From: Clostridium sp. CX1
Lineage (GTDB): Bacteria; Bacillota; Clostridia; Clostridiales; Clostridiaceae
Assembly: GCF_025398335.1 (NCBI RefSeq)
Contig: NZ_JAODOO010000003.1
Coordinates: 186,001-250,000 of the forward strand
Direction: 5' to 3'
DNA: 64,000 bases
In this document: positions 18,363 to 27,507 of the stretch, in pieces
Layout: every line of letters begins with the position of its first letter
Position numbering within the stretch: position 1 is the first letter of the stretch
Position numbers and translations under genes: made by a program
The notes under the pieces: generated by a model
Told to the model about the DNA's origin: nothing
Seen by the model: the letters and a program-made list of their open reading frames with translations, nothing else
The model's database searches: none

Positions 18363-18366
18363 GCAG

Positions 18367-18422
18367 AAAATAGAGGGTTTTTTAGGAGCAGTCTTATAAA
18401 AATCCTCTATTTTCAATTTTTT
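18367..18422. terminator. Bidirectional terminator
   Basis: AAAATAGAGG (18367-18376) pairs with CCTCTATTTT (18404-18413), followed by CAATTTTTT. It lies between the converging malic enzyme and cinA genes. Confidence 0.7.
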
Positions 18423-18423
18423 A

Positions 18424-19659
18424 CTATTTGATAAGCTCTCTTCTCAGCCAATCTAGTGCAGTTATGGTAGTTCTTCTTCTAATCATATCTCTGCTTCCAG
18501 AAAACTCAAGTTTCTTAGCTTGAACATTTCCGTTGATATAAAGGCCTATATAGACTAGCCCTACTGGTTTTTCATCAGTGCCGCCGCCTGGACCTGCTAC
18601 ACCAGTAGTAGATAACCCTATAGTCGTTCCAGAGGTTTTAGCGATACCCTCTGCCATCTCTTTAGCAGTTTCTTCACTGACAGCTCCAAACTTTTCTAAG
18701 GTTTCTTCTTTTACATTTAGACGGTTCATTTTAGCATAATTGCTATATGTAACAGCACCTTCCATAAAGACTGAAGAAACTCCAGGGTAGTTTACAAGCT
18801 TTGATGCTATTAGGCCACCAGTACAGGATTCGGCAGTAGATATAGTAAGTTTCTTAGAAATAAGAAGTTTAGCTATAACCTCTTCAAGAGAGGTTTCTCC
18901 TTCACCGTAGATATTGTCACCTAGTCTTCTGCGAATTTCTTCTTCTGTTGGGGCGATAAGTTTAGATGCACTTTCTTCTGTATCTGCTTTAGCAGTAATT
19001 CTTAACGTAACTTCCCATTCCTTAGCATAGGGGGCAACTGTAGGATTGGTACTGTGATTTATAATATCAGAAATTTGCTCAGCCATAATACCCTCTCCTA
19101 TGCCGCAGATTCTTAAGATTTTAGAGCTTAAAACCCCATTACTATATTTTTTTAGAAAGGGAATTACATAATTCTCAAACATAGGTTTCATTTCTTTAGG
19201 AGGTCCTGGCAAGACAATAAGAACCTTACCATTTTCCTCTATAGCACAGCCAGGAGCTGTACCATAGTCATTTGGGAAAATAATTGCTCCTTCAGGAAAG
19301 TAAGCCTGCTTCATATTACCGCCTTTTATTTCTCCTTTACCATTCTTTAAAAAGTAGGAGTTAAGCTTATCTAGGGAATTCTTATCTATTATCATTTTCT
19401 TGTTAAAATATTCGGCTCCAGTTTCTTTAGTAAGGTCATCAGGAGTAGGACCAAGACCTCCAGTGGTAATTATTAGATCTGCTCTGTTAAAGGATTCTTC
19501 TAATTCTTTCTTTAGTCTTTCTGTGTTATCACCAACTACAGATTGATGGTAAATAGAAAAACCTAAGTCAGCCAACCTTCTTGATAAAAATTGAGCATTA
19601 GTATTTACTATATCTCCTAGTAAAAGTTCTGTTCCAACACAAATAATCTCAGATTTCAT
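18424..19659 (-). CDS. cinA: CinA: nicotinamide-nucleotide amidase / competence-damage protein
   Basis: 411 residues. The N-terminal MoaB-like domain (VGTELLLGDIVNTNAQFL; TTGGLGPTPDDLTKE; LPGPPKEM) probably has ADP-ribose pyrophosphatase-type activity in this family. The C-terminal PncC amidase domain (STAESCTGGLIASKLV; SYSNYAK-like region; STTGVAGPGGGTDEKPVG) holds the catalytic serine. It recycles NMN to NaMN and is often near recA in Bacillus, but here it is alone and opposite to its neighbours. AGGTATAAATC precedes the ATG. Confidence 0.92.
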   Translation of the reverse strand: MKSEIICVGTELLLGDIVNTNAQFLSRRLADLGFSIYHQSVVGDNTERLKKELEESFNRADLIITTGGLGPTPDDLTKETGAEYFNKKMIIDKNSLDKLNSYFLKNGKGEIKGGNMKQAYFPEGAIIFPNDYGTAPGCAIEENGKVLIVLPGPPKEMKPMFENYVIPFLKKYSNGVLSSKILRICGIGEGIMAEQISDIINHSTNPTVAPYAKEWEVTLRITAKADTEESASKLIAPTEEEIRRRLGDNIYGEGETSLEEVIAKLLISKKLTISTAESCTGGLIASKLVNYPGVSSVFMEGAVTYSNYAKMNRLNVKEETLEKFGAVSEETAKEMAEGIAKTSGTTIGLSTTGVAGPGGGTDEKPVGLVYIGLYINGNVQAKKLEFSGSRDMIRRRTTITALDWLRRELIK

Positions 19660-19890
19660 GATTTATACCTCCAACTGTCCAGAATTAAAAATTGAAAATA
19701 AGAGATAAAGATGTCTTTTATTCCAATTTCTAATTCTAATTATATACTACTTTAAACAAATATTTACTAATGATTTAACTTAATTATTATATTTAATAAA
19801 TGACACAAATATAATAATTAAGTAAGCTATCATATAAAAATTAACAGCTGTATAGTATAATAGCATTGTAGGAAAAAAGGGGGATTTGAG

Positions 19891-21045
19891 ATGGAAGTAG
19901 AAAAGGTTGTAAATACCTCTAAAAAGAACTTTATTATAGGGATGTTGGTATGCATAGTTCTTCTATTAAGTATTGCCAGTGGTTATATAACATATCAATA
20001 TCACGATGTAAAGTATTGGAATAATTACATATATCCTAAGGTTACAGTAGAGGGGATAGACCTATCAGGAAAAACAAAAGAAGAGGCAGTAGCAGCATTA
20101 AAATATATCTTTGAAGAACAATTAAAAAATAGAAAGATAAATATTACTGCTAGTGATAAGAATTATGATATTGAGTATTCAAAATTGAGTCCTAAATACA
20201 ATATTGAAGAGACTGTAAAGGAAGCTTATTCATATGGAAAGAAGGTCAACTTATTTAGTAAGTACTTTTTGTTAAAAGACCCCAAGCCAGTTAATTATAA
20301 GCTTAAGGTTATTTATAATGAGGGTTTTGTAAAAGAATTTATAAAAACTGTGGAAAATGATATAAATAGAGATCCTGTGAATGCAACTTTAAACACCGAT
20401 GGTGTTAACTTTACGGTAATACCAGAACAAAGTGGAATAAAGCTTGAGAGCGATAAACTCCAAAAGGAGATTGCTGAAAAAGTTCAGCAGAATGGATCAG
20501 GAGATATTGATCTAAAAGCATCTATAAAAAGTACTGAGGCTAAAATTAAAGGGGACATGCTAAAAGATATAAATGCAACAATAGGAAGTTTCACTACTAA
20601 TTATGGGGCCATATCATCTCCTCAAAGAGCTAATAATATAGTTATAGCTACTAAAAGCATAAATGGAAAAGTTCTAATGCCGGGAGATGTATTTAGTTTT
20701 AATGATGTTGTAGGAGAAAGAACTGAAAAAAAAGGATATGAGGCAGCTCCGGTAATTGTTGATAACAAACTAGAATCAGGTTTAGGAGGAGGAGTATGTC
20801 AGGTCTCTTCTACCTTATATAATGCAGTATATAGCTCAGGAATGTCTTCACTAGAAAGGACTCATCATACTCTGCCAGTTCATTATGTTCCAGAGGGCAT
20901 GGATGCTACAGTAGATTATGGGAATATAGACTATAAGTTCAAGAATAACTTCAAGTATCCTATATACATTCAAGCATATACTTCAGGTGGAAATGTGACA
21001 TTTGTTCTGTACTCCAATGTGTCAGCAAGAAAACAATTCAAATAG
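19891..21045 (+). CDS. VanW-family protein (PG_binding_4 + VanW), membrane-anchored
   Basis: 384 residues. An N-terminal hydrophobic anchor (~14-33) is followed by a PG_binding_4-type extracellular domain (YPKVTVEGIDLSGKTKEEAV; a second unit around residues 150-200). A VanW domain follows at ~235-375, with MPGDVFSFNDVVGERTEKKG, GGGVCQVSSTLYNA, RTHHTLPVHYVPEGMDATVD. The role is cell-wall associated; a glycopeptide-resistance role should not be inferred, because vanW relatives are common in clostridia. It ends directly after VanW, without the G5 domain of its paralogue 190 bases downstream. Confidence 0.88.
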   Translation: MEVEKVVNTSKKNFIIGMLVCIVLLLSIASGYITYQYHDVKYWNNYIYPKVTVEGIDLSGKTKEEAVAALKYIFEEQLKNRKINITASDKNYDIEYSKLSPKYNIEETVKEAYSYGKKVNLFSKYFLLKDPKPVNYKLKVIYNEGFVKEFIKTVENDINRDPVNATLNTDGVNFTVIPEQSGIKLESDKLQKEIAEKVQQNGSGDIDLKASIKSTEAKIKGDMLKDINATIGSFTTNYGAISSPQRANNIVIATKSINGKVLMPGDVFSFNDVVGERTEKKGYEAAPVIVDNKLESGLGGGVCQVSSTLYNAVYSSGMSSLERTHHTLPVHYVPEGMDATVDYGNIDYKFKNNFKYPIYIQAYTSGGNVTFVLYSNVSARKQFK

Positions 21046-21235
21046 TTTGTTCTATATAGTATAATAATTAAGTATGAAGCTGAATTATGTCATATTGCAG
21101 TATGCCTAATTTTATCATACTAAAGCGTATATCTAATTAATGCTTTAGCGGAAGGATAATTAGTGCTTATATCCTAGTGATGTATAGAAGACACTAATGT
21201 TGGCTAGCGTTATTTTAGGTGAAGAGGTGGTACCG

Positions 21236-22609
21236 ATGGTAAGGAAAAAAAGAAGTAAAAAGAAGAAGTTGCGGATGGGAGTTTGGACAACAGGCGGAAT
21301 CTTATTACTTAGTATTATATCAGGAATGTTATATATGCATAATAAAGTAAAGGCTTGGGACAATATAATATATCCTGGCATTAAGATTGAAGGCGAAGAT
21401 TTATCTGGAAGGAATAAAGAAGAAGCAAAAAAGATTGTAGAACAGAGACATGGAGCGGCGGTCTTGAAAAAGAAATTAAATATAGTTACTCCAGACAGGA
21501 CTTATACATTAGATTATTCTAAAATAAACCCTAAGCATAATGTGGATGAGGTTGTTAAGGAAGCTTATGAATATGGTAAGAATTTAAACTTATTTAAACA
21601 ATATAGACTTATAAAAAGCAAAGAAGGAAAGCAGTATAAATTAGGTTTTACTTATGATTCAAAGCCTATAACAGAGCTTTTAAATAACATAGAAAAAGAT
21701 ATTAATAAAGAACCGGTAAATGCAAGGTTAAAGGGATATGGCGGTAGCTTTACAGCGGTTCCTGAAGAAAGTGGAAGAAAGCTGCAGAAAGATAAGCTTC
21801 AAAAAGAGATAAGTTCTAAATTAAATGGCGATAAGGGACCAGATATTAGCATAGAAGCCCCTATAGAAGTTATTACTGCTAGGATTACTTCAGATAAGTT
21901 AACTACTATAAACTCGAGGATTGCTACATTTACAACAAATTATGGCTCGATATCCTCGGCTGAAAGAGCAAATAATATAGTTTTATCTACAAGAAGTATA
22001 AATGGCCTAGTGATGCTTCCAGGAGATACCTTTAGCTTCAATGAAGTTGTTGGAGAAAGAACTGCTGGAAAAGGATATAAGGCGGCACCTGTAATTATTG
22101 GAAATCAAGTGGACTCAGGGCTAGGAGGCGGAATATGTCAAGTTTCTACTACTTTATATAATGCGATTTTAAGAGCAAATATAAAATCAGTAGAAAGAGC
22201 CCATCATACACTTCCATCCCACTATGTACCTTTGGGACTGGATGCTACTGTTGACTATGGTAATTTAGATTACAAGTTTAAAAATACTTTAGATTATCCT
22301 ATATATATCGAAGGAGATACCTCAGGAGGAAATGTTACCTTTAATATCTATTCAAATAGTTCCCTTACTGGAATAGTTACAGAGGTAATTTCAGAGGTTT
22401 ATGAAACAATACAGCCTGGAGTAAAATACATTGATGATCCTACTTTACCTGTTGGACAAACTCAGCAGACTCAGGCACCTTCTACTGGTTTTAAGGTTAA
22501 GGTCACAAAACGAACTAAGCAAAATGGAAAAGTAATAAGTGAAGAAGTGATAGCAAATGATTTCTACAAGCCTGTAGATGCAGTCATAAAGCGAGGCACT
22601 AAAAAGTAA
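21236..22609 (+). CDS. VanW-family protein with C-terminal G5 domain
   Basis: 457 residues from the ATG at 21236, with AGAGGTGG upstream; the open frame begins earlier, but without a ribosome binding site. A lysine/arginine-rich cytoplasmic start and membrane anchor (~20-40) are followed by PG_binding_4 (YPGIKIEGEDLSGRNKEEAK) and VanW (LPGDTFSFNEVVGERTAGKG; GGGICQVSTTLYNAIL). A G5-like domain (~383-457: SEVYETIQPGVKYIDDPTLP) completes it. G5 domains bind peptidoglycan sugars. It is a clear tandem paralogue of the preceding gene with an added wall-binding domain. Confidence 0.9.
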   Translation: MVRKKRSKKKKLRMGVWTTGGILLLSIISGMLYMHNKVKAWDNIIYPGIKIEGEDLSGRNKEEAKKIVEQRHGAAVLKKKLNIVTPDRTYTLDYSKINPKHNVDEVVKEAYEYGKNLNLFKQYRLIKSKEGKQYKLGFTYDSKPITELLNNIEKDINKEPVNARLKGYGGSFTAVPEESGRKLQKDKLQKEISSKLNGDKGPDISIEAPIEVITARITSDKLTTINSRIATFTTNYGSISSAERANNIVLSTRSINGLVMLPGDTFSFNEVVGERTAGKGYKAAPVIIGNQVDSGLGGGICQVSTTLYNAILRANIKSVERAHHTLPSHYVPLGLDATVDYGNLDYKFKNTLDYPIYIEGDTSGGNVTFNIYSNSSLTGIVTEVISEVYETIQPGVKYIDDPTLPVGQTQQTQAPSTGFKVKVTKRTKQNGKVISEEVIANDFYKPVDAVIKRGTKK

Positions 22610-22644
22610 TTAGGAACAAAGGCTTCTTTGTTCCTAATTTTTTT
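22608..22644 (+). terminator. Terminator after VanW-G5 gene
   Basis: AATTAGGAACAAAG, loop GCTT, CTTTGTTCCTAATT, then a T-run. Confidence 0.9.
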
Positions 22645-22696
22645 CTGATTATATTCACATATATGGTAAAATATGATATAATTGTAAATGTAATTT

Positions 22697-22783
22697 GCGG
22701 GTATGGCGGAATTGGCAGACGCGCTAGATTCAGGTTCTAGTGAAGGCGACTTTATGCAGGTTCAAGTCCTGTTACCCGCACCA
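22697..22783 (+). tRNA. tRNA-Leu (anticodon CAG)
   Basis: An 87-nt gene with encoded CCA (22781-22783). The acceptor stem GCGGGTA pairs with TACCCGC, and the discriminator is A. The anticodon stem CTAGA/TCTAG encloses the loop TTCAGGT, giving CAG at 22731-22733. A long variable arm (class II, as expected for Leu) and a T-arm CAGG-TTCAAGT-CCTG are visible. Confidence 0.96.
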
Positions 22784-22816
22784 TAAAAAACAAAAACTTT
22801 ATAAGGGGATTGTAAT

Positions 22817-23551
22817 ATGAGAATTGCTAACAGGAAAAGATTTACGCTTTCTTGTATTTTTTTTACCTTGTTGATGTTAATAATTGGAAAAAACCAAATT
22901 GTATTTAGCGAAGGGAAGGTTTTTAAAGTAACTTCATCACCAGAAGCAAAAGAATTAGGTAAAAATGATAACGCAGTATTAAAAAATAAGAAGAGATATA
23001 TTGTAATACTTGATGCAGGCCATGGAGGCATTGACAAGGGGACAAGTTATCAAAATATAAACGAAAAGGATATAGCTTTTAAAATTACTAAATACACAGA
23101 AACTGTTTTAAAGTCTAAAGGATATACAGTAATATTAACACGAAACGAGGACAAGCTACTTCCACTAAAGGAAATAGGTAATATAGTTAACGCTGCAAAA
23201 GGAAATGTTTTTGTTTCTATACATATAAACTCAATTAAGGACCCTAGCTATAAAGGAATGACTACTTATTATTATGCTCCAGAGGGATACCAGAAAGATG
23301 AAAGGGTAAAGCTTTCAAAAACAATACAAAAAGAAGTTGTAAAAAGTGATGGATGGGAAGATAAAGGAATAAAAACACAAAATCTAGCGGTGCTTAGATA
23401 TAGTGAGATCCCTTGTGCTTTAGTAGAGTGTGGTTTTATAACTAACAAAGAAGATAGAGAAAAATTACTAAAAGAGGAGGTGTTAAGGAATATATCTGAA
23501 AACATCTCAAGGGGAATTATTAAATATCTCAATGAAAGTGAAGGAAACTAG
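22817..23551 (+). CDS. cwlD: N-acetylmuramoyl-L-alanine amidase, CwlD-like
   Basis: 244 residues. A signal anchor at ~9-27 is followed by an Amidase_3 domain from ~58 to the end. Zinc ligands and the catalytic glutamate lie in LDAGHGGIDKG, NEKDIAFKI, VSIHINS and CALVECGFITN. The size and N-terminal anchor fit CwlD, which strips peptide side chains to form muramic-delta-lactam in the spore cortex, the substrate of SleB at 11635. A vegetative autolysin is the alternative. It lies 33 bases after the tRNA gene. Confidence 0.85.
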   Translation: MRIANRKRFTLSCIFFTLLMLIIGKNQIVFSEGKVFKVTSSPEAKELGKNDNAVLKNKKRYIVILDAGHGGIDKGTSYQNINEKDIAFKITKYTETVLKSKGYTVILTRNEDKLLPLKEIGNIVNAAKGNVFVSIHINSIKDPSYKGMTTYYYAPEGYQKDERVKLSKTIQKEVVKSDGWEDKGIKTQNLAVLRYSEIPCALVECGFITNKEDREKLLKEEVLRNISENISRGIIKYLNESEGN

Positions 23552-23749
23552 AGAATATTTTTGGTTAAAAGTGGAATAATATAACTTAAGGAAGTTAGTG
23601 TTCTACAAAGCAAAAATTTTCAGGAAAAAATATATTTACAATCTGAAATCCGAAACATAAGTTATAAAATATAGGAATAAGGTCTATATGTACTTTACTA
23701 TTAGAATATTATAGAGTAATATATTTAATGAAGTTTTTCAAATAGTTAG

Positions 23750-23776
23750 AAATCCTCCTTGCTATAGGAGGAATTT
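23750..23776 (+). terminator. Hairpin upstream of trmL
   Basis: AAATCCTCC pairs with GGAGGAATTT (one bulged A) and is followed by a short T-rich stretch. It is a weak terminator or attenuator. Confidence 0.4.
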
Positions 23777-23812
23777 ATTTCTTAATTGCAAAGTACAAAG
23801 GAGGAAAAAACA

Positions 23813-24280
23813 TTGAGTTTAAATATAGTATTATTCCAACCGGAAATACCACAAAATACAGGGAATATAGCAAGGACTTGTGTTCTTACCAACTCTAAAT
23901 TACATTTAATAAAGCCTTTAGGATTCAGCTTGGATGAAAAGCAGGTAAGAAGAGCAGGACTTGATTACTGGCAGTACTTAGACCTTACAATATATGAGTC
24001 CTATGAGGAACTTAGGGAAAAATATAAGAATTCTACTTTTTATTTTTCAACTACTCACGCTAAAAATTTCTATCATCAAGTAGAATATAAGGAGGGGGAC
24101 TTTGTAGTATTTGGGAGAGAATCCTCAGGTTTGCCAGAGGTAATAAGGGAAAGTGATCCTGAGAGGTGTATAAAAGTACCAATGATAAATACTACTACTC
24201 GTTCTTTAAATTTATCTAACACCGTATCTATAGTTGCATATGAGGCACTGAGGCAGATGGATTTCCCTAATATGAAATAA
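23813..24280 (+). CDS. trmL: tRNA (cytidine/uridine(34)-2'-O)-methyltransferase
   Basis: 155 residues from the TTG at 23813, with AAGGAGG ten bases upstream. An in-frame TTG at 23786 has no ribosome binding site. SPOUT knot motifs are NTGNIARTC, FGRESSGLPEVI and RSLNLSNTVSIVAYE. The length is normal for the minimal TrmL/YibK type, which methylates the wobble ribose of tRNA-Leu; the nearby tRNA-Leu is coincidental as far as can be told. Confidence 0.93.
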   Translation: MSLNIVLFQPEIPQNTGNIARTCVLTNSKLHLIKPLGFSLDEKQVRRAGLDYWQYLDLTIYESYEELREKYKNSTFYFSTTHAKNFYHQVEYKEGDFVVFGRESSGLPEVIRESDPERCIKVPMINTTTRSLNLSNTVSIVAYEALRQMDFPNMK

Positions 24281-24299
24281 GTAGGAAGGTTGTGAAGTG

Positions 24300-25136
24300 A
24301 TGGAAAAGGTAAAGATAATAACAGATAGCACCGCAGACCTGCCAGACTATATTATAAAAAAGCATGATATAGAGGTACTCCCGCTTTTAGTTAGTATTAA
24401 TGAGGAAAGCTATAAGGATGGAATAGATATAAACACCCATACCCTTTTAGCTAAAATGGCAAGCTCAGATACATTTCCAAAAACAGCTCAGGTAATACCT
24501 CAAAGATTTATAGAATGCTATAAAAAATATATAGATATGGGATATAAGGTAGTTTCCATTCACCTCTCCTCAAAAATGAGCGGAACATATCAATCAGCTT
24601 GTATTGCGAAAGAAACGCTGGAAACAGAAAATATAGTTGTCATAGATAGTTTAAATGTCACATCAGGATTAGGGCTCTTAGTGCTAAAGGCTGCTAAGTT
24701 GAAAGATATGGGACTTAATATAGAAGAAATAGAAAAAGAACTGTTAAAGATAATACCTCATATAAAAAGTGCGTTGGTTTTTAATAGTTTGGACAACCTC
24801 GTTAAAGGTGGGAGGTTGTCCAAAACAGCAGGAATTATAGGAAATATATTAAGTATAAAACCTATATTAGCGGTAGAAAATGGAGAAATGGTTGTTATTG
24901 ATAAGGTTCGTGGAAGTAAGAAAGCTATAAGGGCTATTTTAGATTATGGAGATAAAAAGGGAATAAAAGAAGGAGAAGATGTTATACTGTTAGAAATAGC
25001 TAGTAAGGATGTTAGTTCATTAAGAGAAGAGTTGAAGCTTAGGGGAAATGCTTTTATTGAATGCGAAGTTGGGTGTGTAGTTGGGGTTCATGCTGGACCA
25101 GATGCCTGTGGCATATTCTTTGTAGAAGATTTTTAA
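24300..25136 (+). CDS. DegV family fatty-acid-binding protein
   Basis: 278 residues from the ATG at 24300; a GTG lies directly upstream at 24297. DegV signatures are ITDSTADLPDYI at the N-terminus, HLSSKMSGTYQSA around residues 90-102, and GRLSKTAGIIGN around residues 180-191. The terminal HAGPDACGIFF is typical. In Firmicutes such proteins (FakB) present fatty acids to the kinase FakA for phospholipid synthesis; fakA is not nearby. The gap to trmL is about 20 bases, so they are probably co-transcribed. Confidence 0.92.
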   Translation: MEKVKIITDSTADLPDYIIKKHDIEVLPLLVSINEESYKDGIDINTHTLLAKMASSDTFPKTAQVIPQRFIECYKKYIDMGYKVVSIHLSSKMSGTYQSACIAKETLETENIVVIDSLNVTSGLGLLVLKAAKLKDMGLNIEEIEKELLKIIPHIKSALVFNSLDNLVKGGRLSKTAGIIGNILSIKPILAVENGEMVVIDKVRGSKKAIRAILDYGDKKGIKEGEDVILLEIASKDVSSLREELKLRGNAFIECEVGCVVGVHAGPDACGIFFVEDF

Positions 25137-25780
25137 ATCACTTTTATTCGGTAACTAGAGTCAATAGAGGAAAAAACTCATCTGACTTAAGTTTCACTTC
25201 ATCGACAGTCTAGGAAGCTCTTGTATATTAATTTATTAACAACATACTAAATTAGAATGAAGCTTACCTTATTGCTTTTGTTTAAAATTTGTTTAAAATA
25301 AGTTGACTGTAATAGGTGCGGCTTATTTTTTTTTATCAATGATTGTTAAAAAATAGTTCATAATTCCACAACTGTATTGTTAATAAATTATCAATGGTTG
25401 AATTGGGTGAAAATATAAAAACTTAAAAGAAAATGACGAAAATTGTATGAATTTAGATTATTAAGTTACAAATTAGCGTATTTTGTTAGAGCTTATTGAA
25501 AAAATATACATAAATTCATTTTTTAGTAACCATATTGGTAAATGGTGGGTGATATTATCAGTAATTCGAATATGATTTATTAGAAAATGTAATAATTAAT
25601 ATTTCAGAAAAGTATAGAATTTTTGCACTTGATAATATATAATAATAAATGTAAACAATAACATAACAAAAACATAACAAAATTCAATAATGTTGGATGA
25701 AATTTTCGGGAGATTAAGTAGAAATGTTAACAATCAGTTAATGCGAATTTACTTAGTTATATATCTAAAAAAGTAACTTT
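25137..25780. other. AT-rich gene-free stretch upstream of the glycine riboswitch
   Basis: There is no coding frame with a ribosome binding site. A weak hairpin (AATAAG 25297-25302 / CTTATT 25322-25327) with a nine-T tail may terminate degV or an unrecognised small RNA. The remainder is very AT-rich and presumably carries the grd promoter, which I could not place with confidence. Confidence 0.4.
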
Positions 25781-25789
25781 AGGTATATG

Positions 25790-25962
25790 ACATCCTTAAG
25801 TGGATAGCCGAAGGAGGAAGTACTATAAGCGAAATAGTATGAAGCTCTCAGGCAAAAGGACCGAAAATGGACAAGTCTCTGGAAAGCATATGCACCGAAG
25901 GAGTAAAACTCTCAGGTTAATAGACAGAGGTAAAGGCTGAAGGCTTTTATCTCTGTTTTTTT
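25790..25962 (+). ncRNA. Tandem glycine riboswitch with terminator
   Basis: Aptamer 1 shows GCCGAAGGAGG, CTCTCAGGCAAAAGGACCG and a closing GGACA. Aptamer 2 starts at AGTCTCTGGA and shows CACCGAAGGAG and CTCTCAGGTTAATAGACAGAGG. These are the conserved gcvT-element blocks, twice in series. A 14-bp terminator (ACAGAGGTAAAGGC 25924-25937 / GGCTTTTATCTCTGT) and seven Ts follow. Part of its 5' arm, GACAGAGG, belongs to aptamer 2, so glycine binding should block termination. It sits 57 bases before grdX, so glycine would switch on its own reductase. Confidence 0.92.
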
Positions 25963-26018
25963 GTGTGTCTAGTTGGAAATATATGTATGGCGCTTAAAGC
26001 CTATAAAGGAGAGTTAGT

Positions 26019-26396
26019 ATGATAGAACCTATAATAGTTGTAACAAATAATCCTATGAGCAAAGAGAATTTAAGCAGTAAATATGTAACTGAATTTATAG
26101 ATGGGTCTACCATAGATGTATTTAAGAAGGTAAGAAGCTATATTCACAATGGTCATAAACTTCTTACTCATCCTTTAATGAGTAGTATAAAACCAAATGA
26201 GACGCCTTATAGAACAGTTATTATATCAAAAAATAGAGAAAAAGCTGTAGAGGTGGACTCCTTAAAGTACATAGAGGAAGGAATAAGTTCAACTGAAAAG
26301 TTCACTAATAAGTTTGGAATTCCTAATTGGAGTGAACAGGTTTTGGAAGACTTTCAGTTGATAGATTATGATTTAATCTATCATGCCTTATATTAA
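26019..26396 (+). CDS. grdX: GrdX, small protein of the glycine reductase cluster
   Basis: 125 residues, no membrane segment. The N-terminus IIVVTNNPMSKENL and the HPLMSSIKPNETPYRTVI block match the GrdX protein commonly first in grd operons. Its function is unknown; the genomic association is strong. GGAGAG precedes the ATG. A 160-base gap with a hairpin (TACAGGA/TCCTGTA near 26440-26472) separates it from trxB. Confidence 0.9.
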   Translation: MIEPIIVVTNNPMSKENLSSKYVTEFIDGSTIDVFKKVRSYIHNGHKLLTHPLMSSIKPNETPYRTVIISKNREKAVEVDSLKYIEEGISSTEKFTNKFGIPNWSEQVLEDFQLIDYDLIYHALY

Positions 26397-26558
26397 TGTA
26401 GCTTAATAAAGATTACAGTTCACCCTTTTAAGTAGAATGTACAGGAATTGAAAAACTTATTGTTATCCTGTAAAATTAAGGTTTAGTCATAAGGGCGAAT
26501 AGCTCTAAGCAAATTTTATCAGTAATAGTTTAATTAGAGATAGTAGGAGGTAATGAAA

Positions 26559-27482
26559 ATGTCACACATTTACGACACTATAATAATCGGTGGTGGACCA
26601 GCAGGATTATCAGCAGGACTTTATGCTGCAAGATCAAGAATGGATACATTACTTATTGAAAGAGCTAAATTTGGAGGACAAACTTCAACTACAGATGAAT
26701 TAGAAAACTATCCAGGATCAATAGAGGATTGTACAGGCCCAAGTCTTATCGAAAGAATGAGAAAGCAAGCAGAGGAATTTGGAGTTAACTTCGGAAAAGA
26801 TGATATCGCAGAGGTAGAATTAGAGGGCGATGTTAAGGTTGTAAAGGGAAAAAATGAAACTTACAGAGCAAAGACTATAATAGTAGCAACAGGAGCTACT
26901 CCAAGACTTGCAGGATTTAAACAAGAGCAAGAACTAAGAGCAAAGGGAGTATCATATTGTGCTACTTGTGATGCAGACTTCTTTACAGAACTAGATATTG
27001 CAGTTATCGGTGGAGGAGATTCAGCTATAACTGAAGCAATATATCTTACAAAGTTTGCTGAGAGTGTAACTATAATTCACAGAAGAGATTCTTTAAGAGC
27101 AGCTAAGTCATTGCAAGAAAAGGCTTTTGCAAATCCTAAGATAAAATTCATTTGGGATTCAACTGTTGATGCAGCTTTAGGAGATGAAATATTAGAAGGT
27201 CTTGTAGTAAGAAACTTAAAGACTGGTGAAACTAGTGAATTAAAAGTAGATGGATGTTTCGTATTTGTTGGATATGATCCAATTTCCCAATTGTTCGATG
27301 GACAATTAGAAATGGAAGGCGGATATATCGTAACAGATGAAGACATGAGAACAAACATGTCTGGAGTATTTGCTGCAGGGGATGTAAGAAAGAAAACTTT
27401 AAGACAGGTTATAACTGCAGCAGCAGATGGAGCTATAGCTGCAACAGCTGCTGAGCATTATATAGCAGAACATAGTAAATAA
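26559..27482 (+). CDS. trxB: Thioredoxin reductase of the glycine reductase cluster
   Basis: 307 residues. The ATG at 26559 lies eight bases from AGGAGG; the ATG at 26553 is too close. FAD motif GGGPAGLSAGLYAARSR, redox centre CATCDADF (Cys ~134 and 137), NADPH motif IGGGDSAITEA and the C-terminal AAGDVRKKTLRQVITAA are all present. It carries electrons from NADPH to the adjacent thioredoxin, which reduces selenoprotein A. Confidence 0.95.
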   Translation: MSHIYDTIIIGGGPAGLSAGLYAARSRMDTLLIERAKFGGQTSTTDELENYPGSIEDCTGPSLIERMRKQAEEFGVNFGKDDIAEVELEGDVKVVKGKNETYRAKTIIVATGATPRLAGFKQEQELRAKGVSYCATCDADFFTELDIAVIGGGDSAITEAIYLTKFAESVTIIHRRDSLRAAKSLQEKAFANPKIKFIWDSTVDAALGDEILEGLVVRNLKTGETSELKVDGCFVFVGYDPISQLFDGQLEMEGGYIVTDEDMRTNMSGVFAAGDVRKKTLRQVITAAADGAIAATAAEHYIAEHSK

Positions 27483-27507
27483 AAATTGGTAGTAGGAGGA
27501 TTTTGAA

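Noticed and set aside
19891-22609. Vancomycin-resistance cluster suggested by VanW domains
   Set aside because: No vanA/H/X/R/S-type genes are nearby; VanW-domain wall proteins are ordinary in clostridia.
25137-25340. 6S RNA or other known small RNA
   Set aside because: I could not recognise the paired arms and central bubble of 6S or any other family; only the terminator-like end is visible.
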